Assembly (NCBI GenBank): GCA_050084515.1
Contig: CM114272.1
Coordinates: 11,346,001 to 11,410,000 of the forward strand
Direction of reading: 5' to 3'
DNA length: 64,000 nucleotides
Source: Blasia pusilla
Lineage: Eukaryota; Marchantiophyta; Marchantiopsida; Blasiales
Shown here: positions 49,901 to 62,861 of the stretch, piece after piece
How the letters are laid out: each line of letters opens with the position of its first letter
Numbering within the stretch: the first letter of the stretch is position 1
The notes under the pieces: generated by a model
What the model was told of the DNA's origin: nothing
Seen by the model: the letters and a program-made list of their open reading frames with translations, nothing else
The model's database searches: none
Program-made: the position numbers and the translations under genes

Positions 49901-51300
49901 TGTTGCACGACTTGCATGTTGAGCTCCTTTAAGTCATTATATATTGTAATATTGATCAAACTCTCCAAAGGAAGAGCCTGATTGGTCCCTATCAAATTTA
50001 GTAAGGAAAATGAAATCAAGAGAATGACAAAAGTAACCTTAGAAATATCAAATGAAAGAGAGGAGGGTAACAAAGAGAAATCCTCGCTTGTTACTAAATA
50101 TCAAGATTTTGCTAGGAAATCAAGTACAAGGGAGGAAATTTACAATGGAAGTGTTAAGGGTGTGTGTAGCAAATATGAAGCAAAGATTTTATATTTTCAC
50201 TCTCTTTGATTGACCTACCTAGATTTATAATCCCTCAATTTGATTAATGTTGAACTTAATTGTAAAGCTTTCCTCCCTTATATGTTAATTGTTTATCCTC
50301 TCAAGTGCTATCTCGAATAGATGCATGAAGATCATCTCCAAATTTGAGGAAAATCTACAAGTTAATGTGGAGTTTTAACTATGATACAATCTAAATTTGT
50401 TCTAAAGATATTTGGAAAATCCAATCCTCTATTGTGAAAGTAAGAGATCCATGTAAAACTTGGTTTGACTTGAAAGTGATCAAAGATAAAAGTCAAAGCA
50501 CAAATCTTTTGGATCAATAGAACGAACGAGTGTGCGCATTAGCATGCACATTGGCACTGCATCTCCATTCTAACACGGCTAATTCTCTATAGATTTTATC
50601 AAGGGCATGAAAATTTTATTGAGCATGAATTTACCTATGAAAATGAGAGCAAATAAGTGATTATTAGAGAAGAAACAAGATTAAGAAGATACAATCATAA
50701 GTTTATAGAATCGAAAAAGGCAAGCCATATCAAGTGCTAACACGATGAGAAGAGCCAAGATGGAGCAAAGAGATATGCATGTATGGTTGAGGGAGCAAGG
50801 GCCACCAAGTTTATCTCTAAGTTTTGGTAATATCTATTTAAGGCACCAAGACCGGATTTTCTCCTGAGTTTGGGTTATCATTCGAGTATTATGAATTAAA
50901 CGGAGCAAGTAAACTTAGAGCTGAAGGAATACTTTTGAAATGATATGTATACTACATATTGTTTCTTTTGGTGATTGGGTTCAATCCCAATACTAAAATA
51001 TAGGTTGAGAAACCAATGGCATCTCAAGTAAGAAATTCCATGCCAACGGAAGATGACTTCTTGCCGAACTGGTTGTAGGGCTATAAAGAGGCTTTGTCTC
51101 TTTAAAATGTGCTCAATGTTACTACATGTGGGAACCTAACGCTCATAGGCAAAATGTGAGCTTTGAATTTGGGGATATTATCTAGCTAAGACTAATTAAG
51201 ATCCTACCAAATGTTATCTAGGATGGTTATTGCGTAGTTTTGTGAGTGGCAGGCCGTGAGTACGCTGTAAAAAATTAGCGTAAAAAATTCATAAATTATT
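46901..51300. other. Intergenic DNA, no supported gene
   Basis: The first part (to about 48700) has balanced composition with frames at 48205-48399 and 48418-48681 (+) lacking motifs; the rest is AT-rich. Frames at 49807-50073 (-) and 49982-50209 (+) overlap and show nothing recognisable. Confidence 0.45.
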
Positions 51301-51305
51301 CAGAA

Positions 51306-51353
51306 ACCTTGAGTCTTGGGAGCATAAGTCCTTGTGCTCCCAAGACTCAGGGT
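51306..51353. repeat. Strong hairpin
   Basis: TGAGTCTTGGGAGCA (51310-51324) is the exact reverse complement of 51335-51349. The stem continues inward (TAAG/CTTG with one wobble) to a 2-base loop. About seven bases beyond the stem on the minus strand is CTGA, which fits the Helitron 3' end rule (hairpin then CTRR). However, the next base is A rather than the expected T, and no matching TC end was found. Confidence 0.75.
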
Positions 51354-51538
51354 CAAGATCTCTTCATGAGTAAGCAAGAAGTAGAAGTTGAACTTTGGAC
51401 GGAGATGCAATATGCAAGAAAGGAACAAAATCCACATTGGGGATTATGAGTTGCTCCAAGGAGTCAAGCGGCGCTAAAAGATAGAATTAAGCATGTAGAG
51501 TTGCAAGAGAGAGAGTGGCATAGAAAATTTGGCAAAAG

Positions 51539-51665
<127 letters not shown>

Positions 51666-51699
51666 GCGGAAGTGACGATCCCATGCACCCTAGGTTGGC

Positions 51700-54600
51700 A
51701 TAGTTGTAGATTGTAAGCCTTAGATCGGGCACCTTATATCCAATCTTAACCCAACTCAGTTGTGATCTTTTTAAGAGATCCCAAATAAGCCGAAAATTTA
51801 CTAAAAATGACTAGAGGAAGAGAGCTTTTTTTTCTTTATCTTCTAGCCTTTTTTTTATCTAAAAATAACAATGAAGATGATAAAAAATGAAGATTTGAAA
51901 CAAATATTTCATGTTTAAAGATGATAAATACTTGTGATCTCTTGATGGGAGCTAAGTAATGAGAAATTTGTGATATTAAAAATCTACCACTCATTGTTTG
52001 AACTATCGAGAATCAAGATAATCGGAAAATTCAAACATCACAGTGTAGGTCATTTTCTTTGAAATACTAATTTGATTCATAAGTAATTTTGAATTTTTGT
52101 AAGCAAGTTTTACTCCCATTAATGTTATTAATTTCCTATTTCTTGTATATTTCTTATACTCTCTATTCCATTGAATCTTATGTATATATGTAATTTTTGG
52201 GGAAGTACTAAGTGGAGAGGCACAATGAAGAAATCATGTAATTTGTGCAAAGAAATAAACTCATCATATGAAAAAAAACCATCCTTGGTCCATTCAAAAA
52301 ATATTCTACATGTGTTAATTGAGCATATTAAAAATTTCCCATTTTTTAATTTTTTAATTACTTAAAGACTAGCTCAAAGATCCTTAATTCCAAAATTCTC
52401 ATATATATGCTACATCTTCAAATATGTTATAGGCTTTATATTCCATCAAATCCAACAAAAATTTCATACTCAAAAGGTGATATGTGGTGAGGCAAAATAG
52501 TGAAAACAAGTTATTTCAGCTAAGAAAAGAGAAAAAAGAAGAAGAAAGGATCTTCCAAAGAGAGTAGGAAAGAAGAAAACAAGCCCTTCAAATTGATCAG
52601 GAATCTACTTCTATTGTAGGAACTCTTTAAGATATTTCAATATTATGAGGGTAGGAAATTACAACTTCAATGATCCTGGTGTATGTATAATTAACAAATA
52701 ACCTTATTATATATGGACACCTTCATGATTCTTTCCTTAACTGCTTTGATTGTTGTGACATCTTTTAGTTGTAATTTGTCCTCTTTTTTTTTCAGAGGCA
52801 TACGAGTGATGATATAATTCTGAATTTCCAAATTATAAAGTTGAAGCAAATGGTATTACGTATTTAGATGAAATATTTATTCTTGGAATTTGGGAAGACA
52901 TCTTTTCAAGATGGTTCCATAGTTGATTTGCCAAAGTTGGGTACTCTTGGACCCCAAGGGCTCAAATTCTTAACATTTTATCTATTGCAAATGAAATTTT
53001 CATTCTAAGAGATAAGGCTACTAAGTACAATTCCACGCTTCTCACAACTATGACATTTAGTTATGTATCCTCAAGAGTTGAGTTACTTAACTCTCAACCT
53101 ATTGCAAACAAAGTATCCATGCCTAACAATGAAGTTATAGAGAACGCTTCTACACTTCCTACAATTTCCGATGAAGCTACTAGAAACATTGATCATATAT
53201 CTTCTATCTTCATGGAGTTGAGTTACCGAGAGTGACGTTATGCCATATTAACCATATGGTTAAAAGTTTCTTCATGCATCTAATAATCATAAAAGAGTTG
53301 TTAAAGTCAACAAGTAACTGAATCTTGCAAGTGTCGAAACTTCTGAGGCAATGCTTTAAAAAGCTACCCTTACAAAGGAGTTTGAATTGCATAAGTGGAG
53401 GTCAAACTCTTGGTTACATCGCAATACATTCTTTTTTTAACATTAGAAAGATGAAAAGGTGAAGAGTATAAAGTTTCACATCTTACCTTTTGGTATGTGT
53501 TGTGAATATGGGAGAAATAAAACTATCCCTCTTAGCTTGAAGATTTCTCCTTCACTCTTGAAATCATTGATCGAGGTTTTGTTCCTCAAAGGTTTTATGC
53601 CATAAATTTCTTAAGCATCACATTGTGTAAATTTTAGGTCACAACATTAAACTACAATATATGAAGCCTTGGGACAATGACACCTCACAACAAGTTTAGA
53701 AAGGAAACTAAATGCTTTTAATAAAACATATAGTGCAAAATATATTCCATATATTTACAAATTGTAAACAAGAGAAGGATATTATTAAGTACAAATAAGA
53801 ATACCACTTAGGAAGATGCCACTTCTCATGAAGCTTTTAGAAATGAAATGTTTGATGTTTTCAAGCATTGATAAGCATGTTGCGTGACCTTGTTTTTGGT
53901 AGATTTTGTTTGTCTCCCATCAAATTTTTTGGCAACTTCCTTTTCAGGTTTTAAATTTCTTCCAAATAACATAGATTTGGCATCAAATTGATCTATTTAA
54001 AAAAAATGTTAGGACAAAGTGAATGGGAACCTCACTTTATGTAAGCAAGACACATATCATCTTGCCTTATTAGCTTTTTATGATGACCTTCCATCTCCAC
54101 TATGACATAATTTTTTGGTTTTGTCATTCAACCATTGCACGACCCTTTTGAGAGGGTGGGAGATTAAATTAAGAAACACATATGGAGGATAGATTGGGAG
54201 AAACTAAAACGGGGAGTGTCTGTAGGCAATGTAGGGACTATGATAAAAGAAAATTAGCGTAGAGGATGTGTTATCCACAACCTAATAATCATAATTTTTG
54301 CCACTTGGATGAAATATTTTCTTCTACCTCAATGTTATTCCTAAAAGAAAAGAAGAACTCTTACAAACCAAACCACATGACTAACCTTCCTTATTAACAT
54401 ACACTAGTATGTTGCTCGTGCGATGCACATGTGACATAGTTTCGTCAATAGAAGGACCTTAAAAAAATGTGTCGATAATATTTTTTTAAATTTATACTTA
54501 AAATTTGGAATTATATTTAATTTCAAATTTTAAGTATAATTTCCACTTTTTAAAATATTAGAAGAAAAAGAAAATTTCACCTTTAAATAATACCTATCTC

Positions 54601-57380
54601 CCCAAAAATAATTTCACTCCCCTTAAAAGCTCGAACAATAACTATTCTTCCACTTCAGTTCTTCCCACCAAATTCACTAATTAATTTTTTAGTTAATTTT
54701 AATTAACGAAATCATTTTCCTTTTCCATTCAATTTCAATTTCCTTTCCCAAAATAGCACATCTGAATTAATAAAATAAAAATAATAACATTATTTATTTC
54801 AAAATTCAAATATAATATATATTTTCTAATCATACTATTAAGGGCGTTAGCCCTGGCTAAGAAGCTCTGCGTGAACACCACGTGTGAAGCCTGTCAGATA
54901 CTCATTTTCTTTTTAATTTCCCCTATACTAAGCTAATTTTTCCTATACTAAGAGGTTTTTAAATTATTATTCATTTGTGTTTAAAGATAAATCTTAATTA
55001 AAAATTTAATCCCAAACAAAATTTACCTATTTTTCATTATCATCTTATTTATTATTTTCTAAATTAAGATTATTATTTCAAAATTTAGAAAAAAACAAAA
55101 ATTTAAATTTCAAGTTAATGTTGGAAGGAAAATTACATATTACTTTAGAAATATGTCATCTATTCTCCTTTTCAAGCTTTAATTAAGAGGGATTTTTAAA
55201 GAACATTTTGAGACAAACTTTATCAAAATGAGTGAACTTTTTTACTAATTGAGAAACTTAGACCCCTATCAAATTTTTCCATGGATTCATGAATTTTCAA
55301 AATTTTAACCCTATACTAAAAAACAAGAATGGGTAAGATTATAATAATAATGAATTATTAATAATTAAATAAAATTCAAAAATCTTCCCGGATGAAATCT
55401 TCTAGAGTCTCTTTCATTTTTTTAATCTTTCCTCATTTGAAAGTTTCAAATTATTTTTTCAAGGTTCATGCAAAGGAAAAGTAAAGTTTAGTTTTGGGGG
55501 CAATGAATTTTCTTTGAGAAAAATGAAAAGGATAATAGGAAACTAATGGGACAAGAATTATTCTTCAAAATTAAGGAAGACATATTTCTAAATTATTTTT
55601 AACTTTCAAGTTAGATTGGGGGGAAATTTGATCACTCTTTTGGGAAAAAAATCATCAAAATAAGTGATTTTATTTTATTTATTGAAAGACAGGGAGTGGA
55701 AAAGAGATAAATTATTTTTTGTAAATTAATAAAGGAAAATATATGAAAATTTATCTTGAGCCAAGTTAGATGTATTATAAAAAATCAATCTCTCTTATTT
55801 TCTTGTTATCTTTTTAAAATTAAACTTTATTCATCGTGTGTCGCCTCATTTTTATCATCCTTCATATGTGATTTCTTTTCATTCCCAATCATCTCACCCC
55901 GAGTAACCCAGTTCATCGCACATGCACAAAATTACTAGTATCTTAGAAAAGCATCCAGTATGCGGCCCTTTGGTAAGGGTGGGAGAGAGACACATTTGTA
56001 GTTTGTACAAACCACTAGTTTGAGTTTGTATACCAAGTACTTTAGCTTACGACGGAGAGAGGGAGAGGGAGGAGAAGTTTTTGGGACAAGAAAAAATTGC
56101 GTCAAAACCACTAATTATGCATACCAAAAAATTGCCACACATGAAAGGATACATATACAAATGGAAATACAAACCACTATTTATGTATGCCAAGAATACG
56201 AGGGAAGGCAAGTTGTGGAATCAGAGAGAGGGGAAGCTGAGAATAGGAGGGAGGGGATTTATATGTTTGTATAAGAGGAGAGGATACATGATACGACGGG
56301 ATGATACAAAATTTAAGTCACACAAATTTAAGTCATACAAATTATTAATCACGCGAATTTAATTTACAAGAGTCACATGAATTGGATTACAATAATCCAC
56401 GTTAGAGATACACCTAAAAATTTCATTCACGATATACATCAATCACAAAGATCGAAATAGCATGCCCAGCCGAGATGCAAAACGAAGGATACATGTAGGT
56501 GCCGTAATAACATATCACCCTTCCAAGTAATTAGAATCCTCCATTAAAATTTAAATGAGATCCCTATCCCCTAAGTAATTTATCCTTCCATAAAATTTAA
56601 ACAATATCTACTCCTTCTCTGTTAAATTTTATTTTCCCTCTCCATAAAATATGAATAAAAACACAAATTATCATTTTTTAATTAAATTAATTAAAATTTA
56701 TAAACACCCATTATAAAATTGAATGTATGAATAATAGATTTTTTTATTCGATTCAAACCCTTATCATGTTTTGTCTATTCCGTTTATTTCTACCCATCTA
56801 ATATGACTCAACCAACAAAATTCAAATACGTTACATATTTTATCGTATTATTTCACTATGTTGTTGTGGTTGCCAATTTATGAGTTTTCTGACCCAAATA
56901 ACCTCATGTGTTCCGATCAATACAAAGAAAAGGTGAGATAATGGAATACAATTAACTCGTTTTAATACAACGGAGTTAAATACGACACACTTTAAGGAAT
57001 AAATAAATCCACTTTCTTATCTATACTATAATGCGAGGAAGGGGGGTTACCTCTTTTGGAAAGAAAAAAATTCCCAAAGAAGTGAAGCCCTCCATAAATA
57101 ATCATGTGAAATGATAGCTTAGCAGAAAAAGTTTTAAAAAATTCAAAATCAAATCTATGAGAAACCTTCCGTGGGCTTCTATTTGAACCGAGGACTTCTA
57201 TGTGAAAGTTTTTCCACCGGCTTATTTTTGAATGAGTCAAGTATTTTTCAGATTTTAATGGGACACTTGTCAGTTCGGAAATAAAAGAGGAAACTCTTTG
57301 AAGTGGCCAACCGTATTAAGACACTTGTGAACTCCCTAACTCTAGTTGTTTGCAAATAAATTATCCGCTCTAAGTTGGAG
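51700..57380. other. AT-rich intergenic DNA
   Basis: Short frames such as 52171-52365 (+), 53050-53235 (+) and 56020-56362 (+) show no motif. The plus frame around 52970-53235 may be a fragment of something coding, but I cannot identify it. A small GC-rich insert at about 54843-54900 has no visible ends. Confidence 0.45.
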
Positions 57381-57688
57381 TAGATTAACATAGGTGGTGG
57401 CAAAGTGGGGGCAGCGTCAAGAAGGTGGTGGTGAAGAAGGTGGTGGCAGAGTGGAGACAACGTCTAGGTGGTGGAAAATCTGGAATCGGCCAAAGAAGGT
57501 AAATCTCTCCCCATGTCGGAATTGGTTTGAATTTTTTTCTGTCGTCTTAGATTCCGCGTGGGCCTTCTCCATGTGACAGGGGAGAATTCAGAAGTTGTAA
57601 ACTCGCTCACAAAATCTTCGAACAAGCTGGCTGCAACCAACTGCAAGAATTTGTGACTTGTCAGTGCAAGAATTACTTCCATTTAGAT

Positions 57689-57974
57689 CAGAGTTACGTC
57701 AGATCAGACATGGTTCGCAAGTTCGTGATTTCACATTCTGAGTTTGTGATTTCACATCTTTGGGAAATAGCTTCTCAGCTCGAGAAATTACTTTCCAAAA
57801 CATAGCCGGCCCCAAATTGCACTAGGCTGTGGCGCTGCGCGTGGACGGTGATTTGGCTGCTTTTGAAGATTGCGTCTTTGATGACTACTAGGACGATGCA
57901 AGCAATGGGCGATCAGACTTACGTCAGATCACACATAGTTCGCATTTTGAGTTCGTGATTTCACATCTTTGTTC
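57689..57974. repeat. ~60-70-bp direct repeat pair
   Basis: 57689-57762 and 57914-57974 share TTACGTCAGATCA, ACATRGTTCGCA and TTCGTGATTTCACATCTTTG. The left copy has an extra internal GTTCGTGATTTCACATTCTG block, so the unit itself contains a short duplication. Confidence 0.75.
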
Positions 57975-59230
57975 ATCAGAATTGCCCAAGAGGTCCAACC
58001 AAATTCCAAACCTAGACGATTTGATCTTTCTAGGAGCAACCTCGCCTTGCAACCTTGTAGATAATTGCAATTCTTCTTCGATAAGCACATCACCCCTTGT
58101 ATCTTCCAGCGCGGACATTGCTCTCTTCCCCCTCACTCCTCTAGATAAGTCTCAGGTAGTGCCCAAGCAAAATCTTGCAGCCATTTATCTTTGTCGGATC
58201 TGCGCCGAAACTTCGAATGGATCTGAAGCCGGTGAGGTCACCCCTTCCCTTTGGTCTTCATCTCCTATTAAATGCTTTCTTTGCATCCTTTTTGAATGTG
58301 ACATAGTGCCATTTGAAGAAGACCTCTTCCAGAAACGCCCACCAGATCAATCTCTCATGAAAACTCTTCCACCGCAGCCAATGCTGAAGTAATCCTTCCC
58401 TTGGAAACCCCAATCCCAGTGCCCCTTGGAGGTTTCTTGTCAATCAAGAGGGTTGTGATTCCTTTGCCAAAAATTCCCAACACACCCTCTCCTCCTTGCC
58501 CACTACAAGTGGAAGCACTCACCCTAGACAGGAAAGGGTCTTCTTTGGCTACACCTGCTCATTTTCCGCATGCGGTCCCTAAAGCCCAAAATCGATGGAG
58601 CTTATAACACCCTTACCCCCACCCGAGCTGGCAAGAAAGTACCCATCCCGAAGTCCCTCAACTCCATTTCTTGGCAAAACACCCTCAAGAATATGCAGAT
58701 CACTGCAGTTACAGGGTAATGGCTCTTCTCTAAATACGGTTCCTCCTTCAAAACCCAAATTTGTGACTCCATGTGCTACTTCACGGAAATATCCTGAAAC
58801 TTCTTTTCTCACACCAGGTAAGAGAAGTCCTGATAGTGTTTTCTTTCAGATCAAAATTTACCTTTACTTTTTAACCTCCTGAAAGTTGAGGAGATCCTCA
58901 TTCAGAGAGCTCATGTCTTCAGTTTGGGTTTTTAATCCCGTTGCAAACACCATATCATCATTTCCAGGTTCAATCTTGCCACCAATTACTCCGATGAGTG
59001 GTTCCAAGGGATTTACACCTTTGGTAGATGATATCACTACAAAGTGCAATCAAACGGATGGGGGTAAAGAGGAGGAGCTCTGGAGAAAATTTAAGGCTTG
59101 GAATATAGATTCATGCCTGATCGTAAGTCTCTCGAGTCACTATTGGGGCACCTTCTGGATCTCGAGAGGAGAATCTATCAACCCACGTTGTAGTCTCATA
59201 GTTTTCAGGAGTGATTCACTGAAATGAGCC
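57955..59230. other. GC-richer region with long open frames on both strands, unassigned
   Basis: On the plus strand the frames 57955-58392, 58401-58607, 58595-58882 and 58886-59227 follow closely and are rich in Pro and Ser (for example LITPLPPPELARKYPSRSP and SLNTVPPSKPKFVTPCA). The second and third overlap with a frame change at about 58597, and a donor-like AG|GTAAGAG lies at 58818. On the minus strand 57924-58136, 58258-58443, 58579-58812 and 58864-59049 are also open. I cannot decide the coding strand. It may be a broken host gene or a gene fragment captured by a transposon. Confidence 0.35.
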
Positions 59231-59439
59231 GGCCGTTGCTCCAAAATTGTCTGCTTGGACAATCTCTAGGCGTCGATGTCGGTGTCGTTTGTTGTATTTT
59301 GCGTCTGGATCTTTCCCTCAATGTGCGGATCCCCACCAGAACTCGGCCATCCGCGGTGATGGGTGAGTCAGCCTACGGCAAAACGCTATTGTTGTGTTTT
59401 GCCGCGTGCAGGTTAAGGTTATGTGGGTGACCTGTATTG

Positions 59440-59575
59440 CCTGCCAAGGCCGCTAGAGGACGGGCAAGGGTGAAACATATTCCTGCTCAGAGCGGGGCTC
59501 GAACCCAGCCCACTTGGCCCGCACTTCATGACTCGGCCTTACTTACATAGCCCTGCTATATGTCAAGGGCTAGGG
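59440..59575 (-). repeat. Possible tRNA-derived SINE fragment
   Basis: The minus strand carries GGTTCGAGCCC, which fits a Pol III box B, preceded by GGGCCAAGTGG. A proper box A at normal distance and a 3' tail are not seen. A short inverted repeat (CCCTGC/GTCAAGGG area) lies near 59550-59570. Confidence 0.25.
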
Positions 59576-59796
59576 GGACTCTGGGTTTTAGTCATGAAAA
59601 TCATTTTTTCTTATGCCCGGATTTGGTTCTCTTACAAATTTTATAGCGTTTTTATTATTTGAGTCTTTTGAAATTATATTAGTAGTTATGTTTTTTTACT
59701 TGAAATATCTAATTTATATTGAAAATTTAATATGCTCTTTTTAAATTTGCAGTGAATAATATTGCCTATGCGGAGTGAGCCTAACTAGCTTACGCC

Positions 59797-61075
59797 ATGT
59801 CAACTCTCTCATCGAGATGCAAGAGGCCGATAATTGTGGAAGAAATTGTAATAAATACGAGTCCTGAATATTTGGTAGAGAGAGATGAACATAGATTTTC
59901 ATTATCTCGCTCTGAACGAAAACGAAAATTGTTTGATGTGGATCCTAAATTTTTTGCTCCTATTTCAAATGGTTTCAATGAGACTCAGGAGGTTAGATAA
60001 GTCTCAATAGGCGAGGAAATTATGATTACTCTCAATAGTAATGAGAGATACTCTATAGATATTTGTCCTGGTCTTGAAGAACTTGACGATGGAGAATATT
60101 CCTCCACTTCCCTCTATGATTCCGAGGGATGGTATGTTGGTGATGAGTTCGACCTAGAATATATGTGTATGGATTGTGGGGATTTAGACATAAGTGCAGA
60201 TAGTCGAGATATTGGAGATAAGTAGCCTAGAGAGTACTATCTATTGTGTGTATCCAATTAATCATCAAATCCATGTTTGTTTTGTTCTCAAATATGTCTG
60301 TTTGAGATTATTGAGTTGAGCAAACGATCAAGTTTCATTTCTTTTGGAGTGGAATGACTAAAAAAAGTAAGTCTTCTCTGCTTGTGTTCTAATATTCAAG
60401 TGTGGAGATTTAGTATCCTTTTCTATTGAGTATTTCTTTTATTATTTTGAAATATTTCTTTTATTAAAATAATTGTGTGGATAATGCAGGATACTTTATA
60501 AATGAGTGTTGACGATTTACGCTTTAGCGATGGTGAGTTCTAAGTTCCTCTTGATGAACAAGAAAGGGATTATACACCTATAGATGTCGACGTCGTAGAG
60601 GTGATACAAATATCAAGTCCGGAGTATGTCTCATCGCCGATCGTTGAAAATAGGAATAATGCTTCAAGTCCTGGCTATGTTCCATCGCCAAATTTTGAAA
60701 ATATGGATAACGCTTTAAGTCCTAGCTATGTACCATTGCCAATTTTCGAAAATGGGATTAATGCTCCTAATGTTAGCTTAAGCCCTTTGAGAAATGGTCA
60801 TAATTGTAGTTATGATGAGAAAGCATCTAGGATTTTAACCACACCTGTGGTGAATCATCATTCTATTTCACAATAAGTAGTTGGAGGTCAGGAGGGAGAA
60901 GGAGATACAGATTCCACACATGATTGCATCCCTTCCTCAGACCCTATAGCATCTAGCCATTCATTTGTACGTGATTATTGCGGGTCGGGGTCATGGGAAA
61001 TTAGTGATTGTCATATAATCTACTGAGAGGACTCAAGTGAGATGAGTACGGCTGAGTCTCATTGCCCGTTAGAAT
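59797..61075 (+). pseudogene. 5' coding exons of Helitron 2 (unknown N-terminal protein)
   Basis: Frame-1 coding sequence runs from ATG 59797, with an in-frame TAA at 59998-60000, to TAG 60223. It resumes after an AT-rich, intron-like gap at a CAG acceptor (about 60489) and runs from ATG 60502 through in-frame stops at 60541, 60874 and 61024 to 61075. The product is acidic and Ser/Pro-rich, with no known domain, and includes a 17-residue tandem repeat. It lies directly upstream of the Helitron N-terminal domain in the same orientation, so I take it as part of that element or its companion gene. Confidence 0.5.
60613..60765 (+). repeat. 51-bp coding tandem repeat, three copies
   Basis: Copies start at 60613, 60664 and 60715, exactly 51 bp apart, each coding a 17-residue unit of the form SSP-YV-SP--EN--NA. 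The unit length is a multiple of three, so the frame is kept. Confidence 0.9.
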
Positions 61076-61617
61076 GATTTTCCTATTTCATATTTTTATA
61101 AAAACTTCAGTTGTGTGTAAATTTATTTTTTAATATAGATTATAATATTCACAGACCAAATCTTGAGTATAAGTTTTTTTTATAAAATTTTCTCTCTTTT
61201 TCTATTATTTTTTATATATTGAAAATACATATTTTGGTCGGATGGTTGATATTGTCACAAGATGCATGAATCTCAAGAGGAACCATCGAGGCGAAATGAA
61301 AAAAGACCATTTGAAGACATCACCAATGTAGTCTCTTTACCTTATGTGGAGCATGATCACCACGTTTCATGTAGTGCTCCATCTTCTATACGGATTTCGG
61401 AGGAAACAGAGAAACTTGCATATAAGAAGGCTAGAAGGGTTGCTTCTCAAAGAAACGGAAGGGCGCTTCAAGATATGCGATTTGTAACTCATTCAACGAC
61501 TTTGTCATCTCCAATGTAAGGATACTTAGCATTATGATTATAGAATGATATCGTAACCATATGTGCACACTCTAGATTTGTTGTGTGACTTTAATATCTT
61601 TCATGTTTGTGATGTAG

Positions 61618-62580
61618 ACTGCCAAATCCATCGAACCCGCAACGATTACGTGATATACATCAAATTGTGAGAGCTCAAGGACAAAAGCGTAGACATGCTA
61701 AATTAGTTGAATTGAGATCTATTGAAGCTGTTGTGAATGTTCCTTCAATGGAAGAATTACAACCACCCATCATCGATGGCTCACCAGGGGCAAATACTAG
61801 AAGGTATTTATTTATGTATAACATTTCTACTTTTTATTATAATAATAGTTATAAAAAAAATTCGTATTATGAAATTTTTTTATTCTTTGTTCAGGTTGGT
61901 AGCAACACCTTCCAATGGAAATCTTCATGCTTCAATAGACACTACATTGTCTCCAATGTATGTTTCATCCATTCATTAATTTCTTATTTTTTATTGGTTT
62001 TTTAAATTTTCATTTTTTTAAATTTAATTATTTTGACTTGATTTTTATTAATATTGTTTTTCTCAGTCTTCCACTTCCGTCCAACCCTCGGGGATTACAT
62101 GCTATGCTTCAAGTTGCACGAGCACAAGGCCAGAGAAGAAGGCACAATAATTTGGCCCAAGCGAATGTTTATCAATTGTATGTGAATCTTCTTCCTAGAG
62201 AGGAAGTCAAGGCTATGACTACTAATGACTTTCATACTCAAGCTAATACAAGATATGCTTTACATACTTTTATTATTTATGCTTTCTACTTGGTCTTAAA
62301 TTTTTATGAATGATTTCTAATAACAAATTTTTTTGCAGGCCAATTATGGTACATCATGAAGTTGAAGCTATTCCAAACTCTAGGATTGTGGTCTTACCAT
62401 CTCCAATATATATTTCTAAATTATATACTCAAATTTAATACAGATATGTTTGTATGTATATTTATTCTTATTATAATCATATATATTAATTTCTTAACCT
62501 CTGCTTGCAATCTTCCAGTTCCTACCAATCCTCTACAATTATCTCACATGCTTCAAGTTGCTCGAGCTGAGGGCCAAAGA
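61618..62580 (+). repeat. Tandemly duplicated two-exon unit in Helitron 2
   Basis: A module exon coding LP-PSNP--L---Q-ARAQGQ-RRHA-L begins at 61618, 62067 and 62511, spaced 449 and 444 bp. The first two module exons are exactly 186 nt long. Each of the first two is followed by a short exon (63 and 69 nt) ending SPM or SPI at the donor TCTCCAAT|. The upstream exon ending at 61515 has the same TCTCCAAT|GT end, hinting at a fourth, partial unit. Confidence 0.85.
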
Positions 62581-62592
62581 AGAAGACATGCT

Positions 62593-62861
62593 CATTTGGA
62601 TGAAGTATATGAGATTGCACATGTTGGCGATTCGTTGATAACGAATGATGCCAATGGACCTAATCGTGAAGGCCACATGGAAGTGAATGAAGACAATGTA
62701 CATGCCTCGATTCCAAATGTGGGATCACATTTGGATGAAGTGCATGAGATTGCACATGTTTGTGATCCGTTAATAAGGAGCGATGCAAATGCAGCCATCA
62801 TGAAGGCCACATGGAAGAAAATGAAGACAATGTACATGCCTCGATTCCAAATGTGGGATCT
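62593..62861 (+). repeat. 135-bp tandem repeat with a frame-shifting deletion
   Basis: Copy 1 (62593-62727, 135 bp) and copy 2 (62728-62861, 134 bp) both begin CATTTGGATGAAGT and end ATTCCAAATGTGGGATC. Copy 2 lacks one base near 62798, which moves the downstream Helitron frame. Confidence 0.9.

Noticed and set aside
59480-59550. tRNA gene on the minus strand
   Set aside because: A box B-like sequence is present but no complete cloverleaf or box A at proper distance; kept only as a weak SINE-like repeat.
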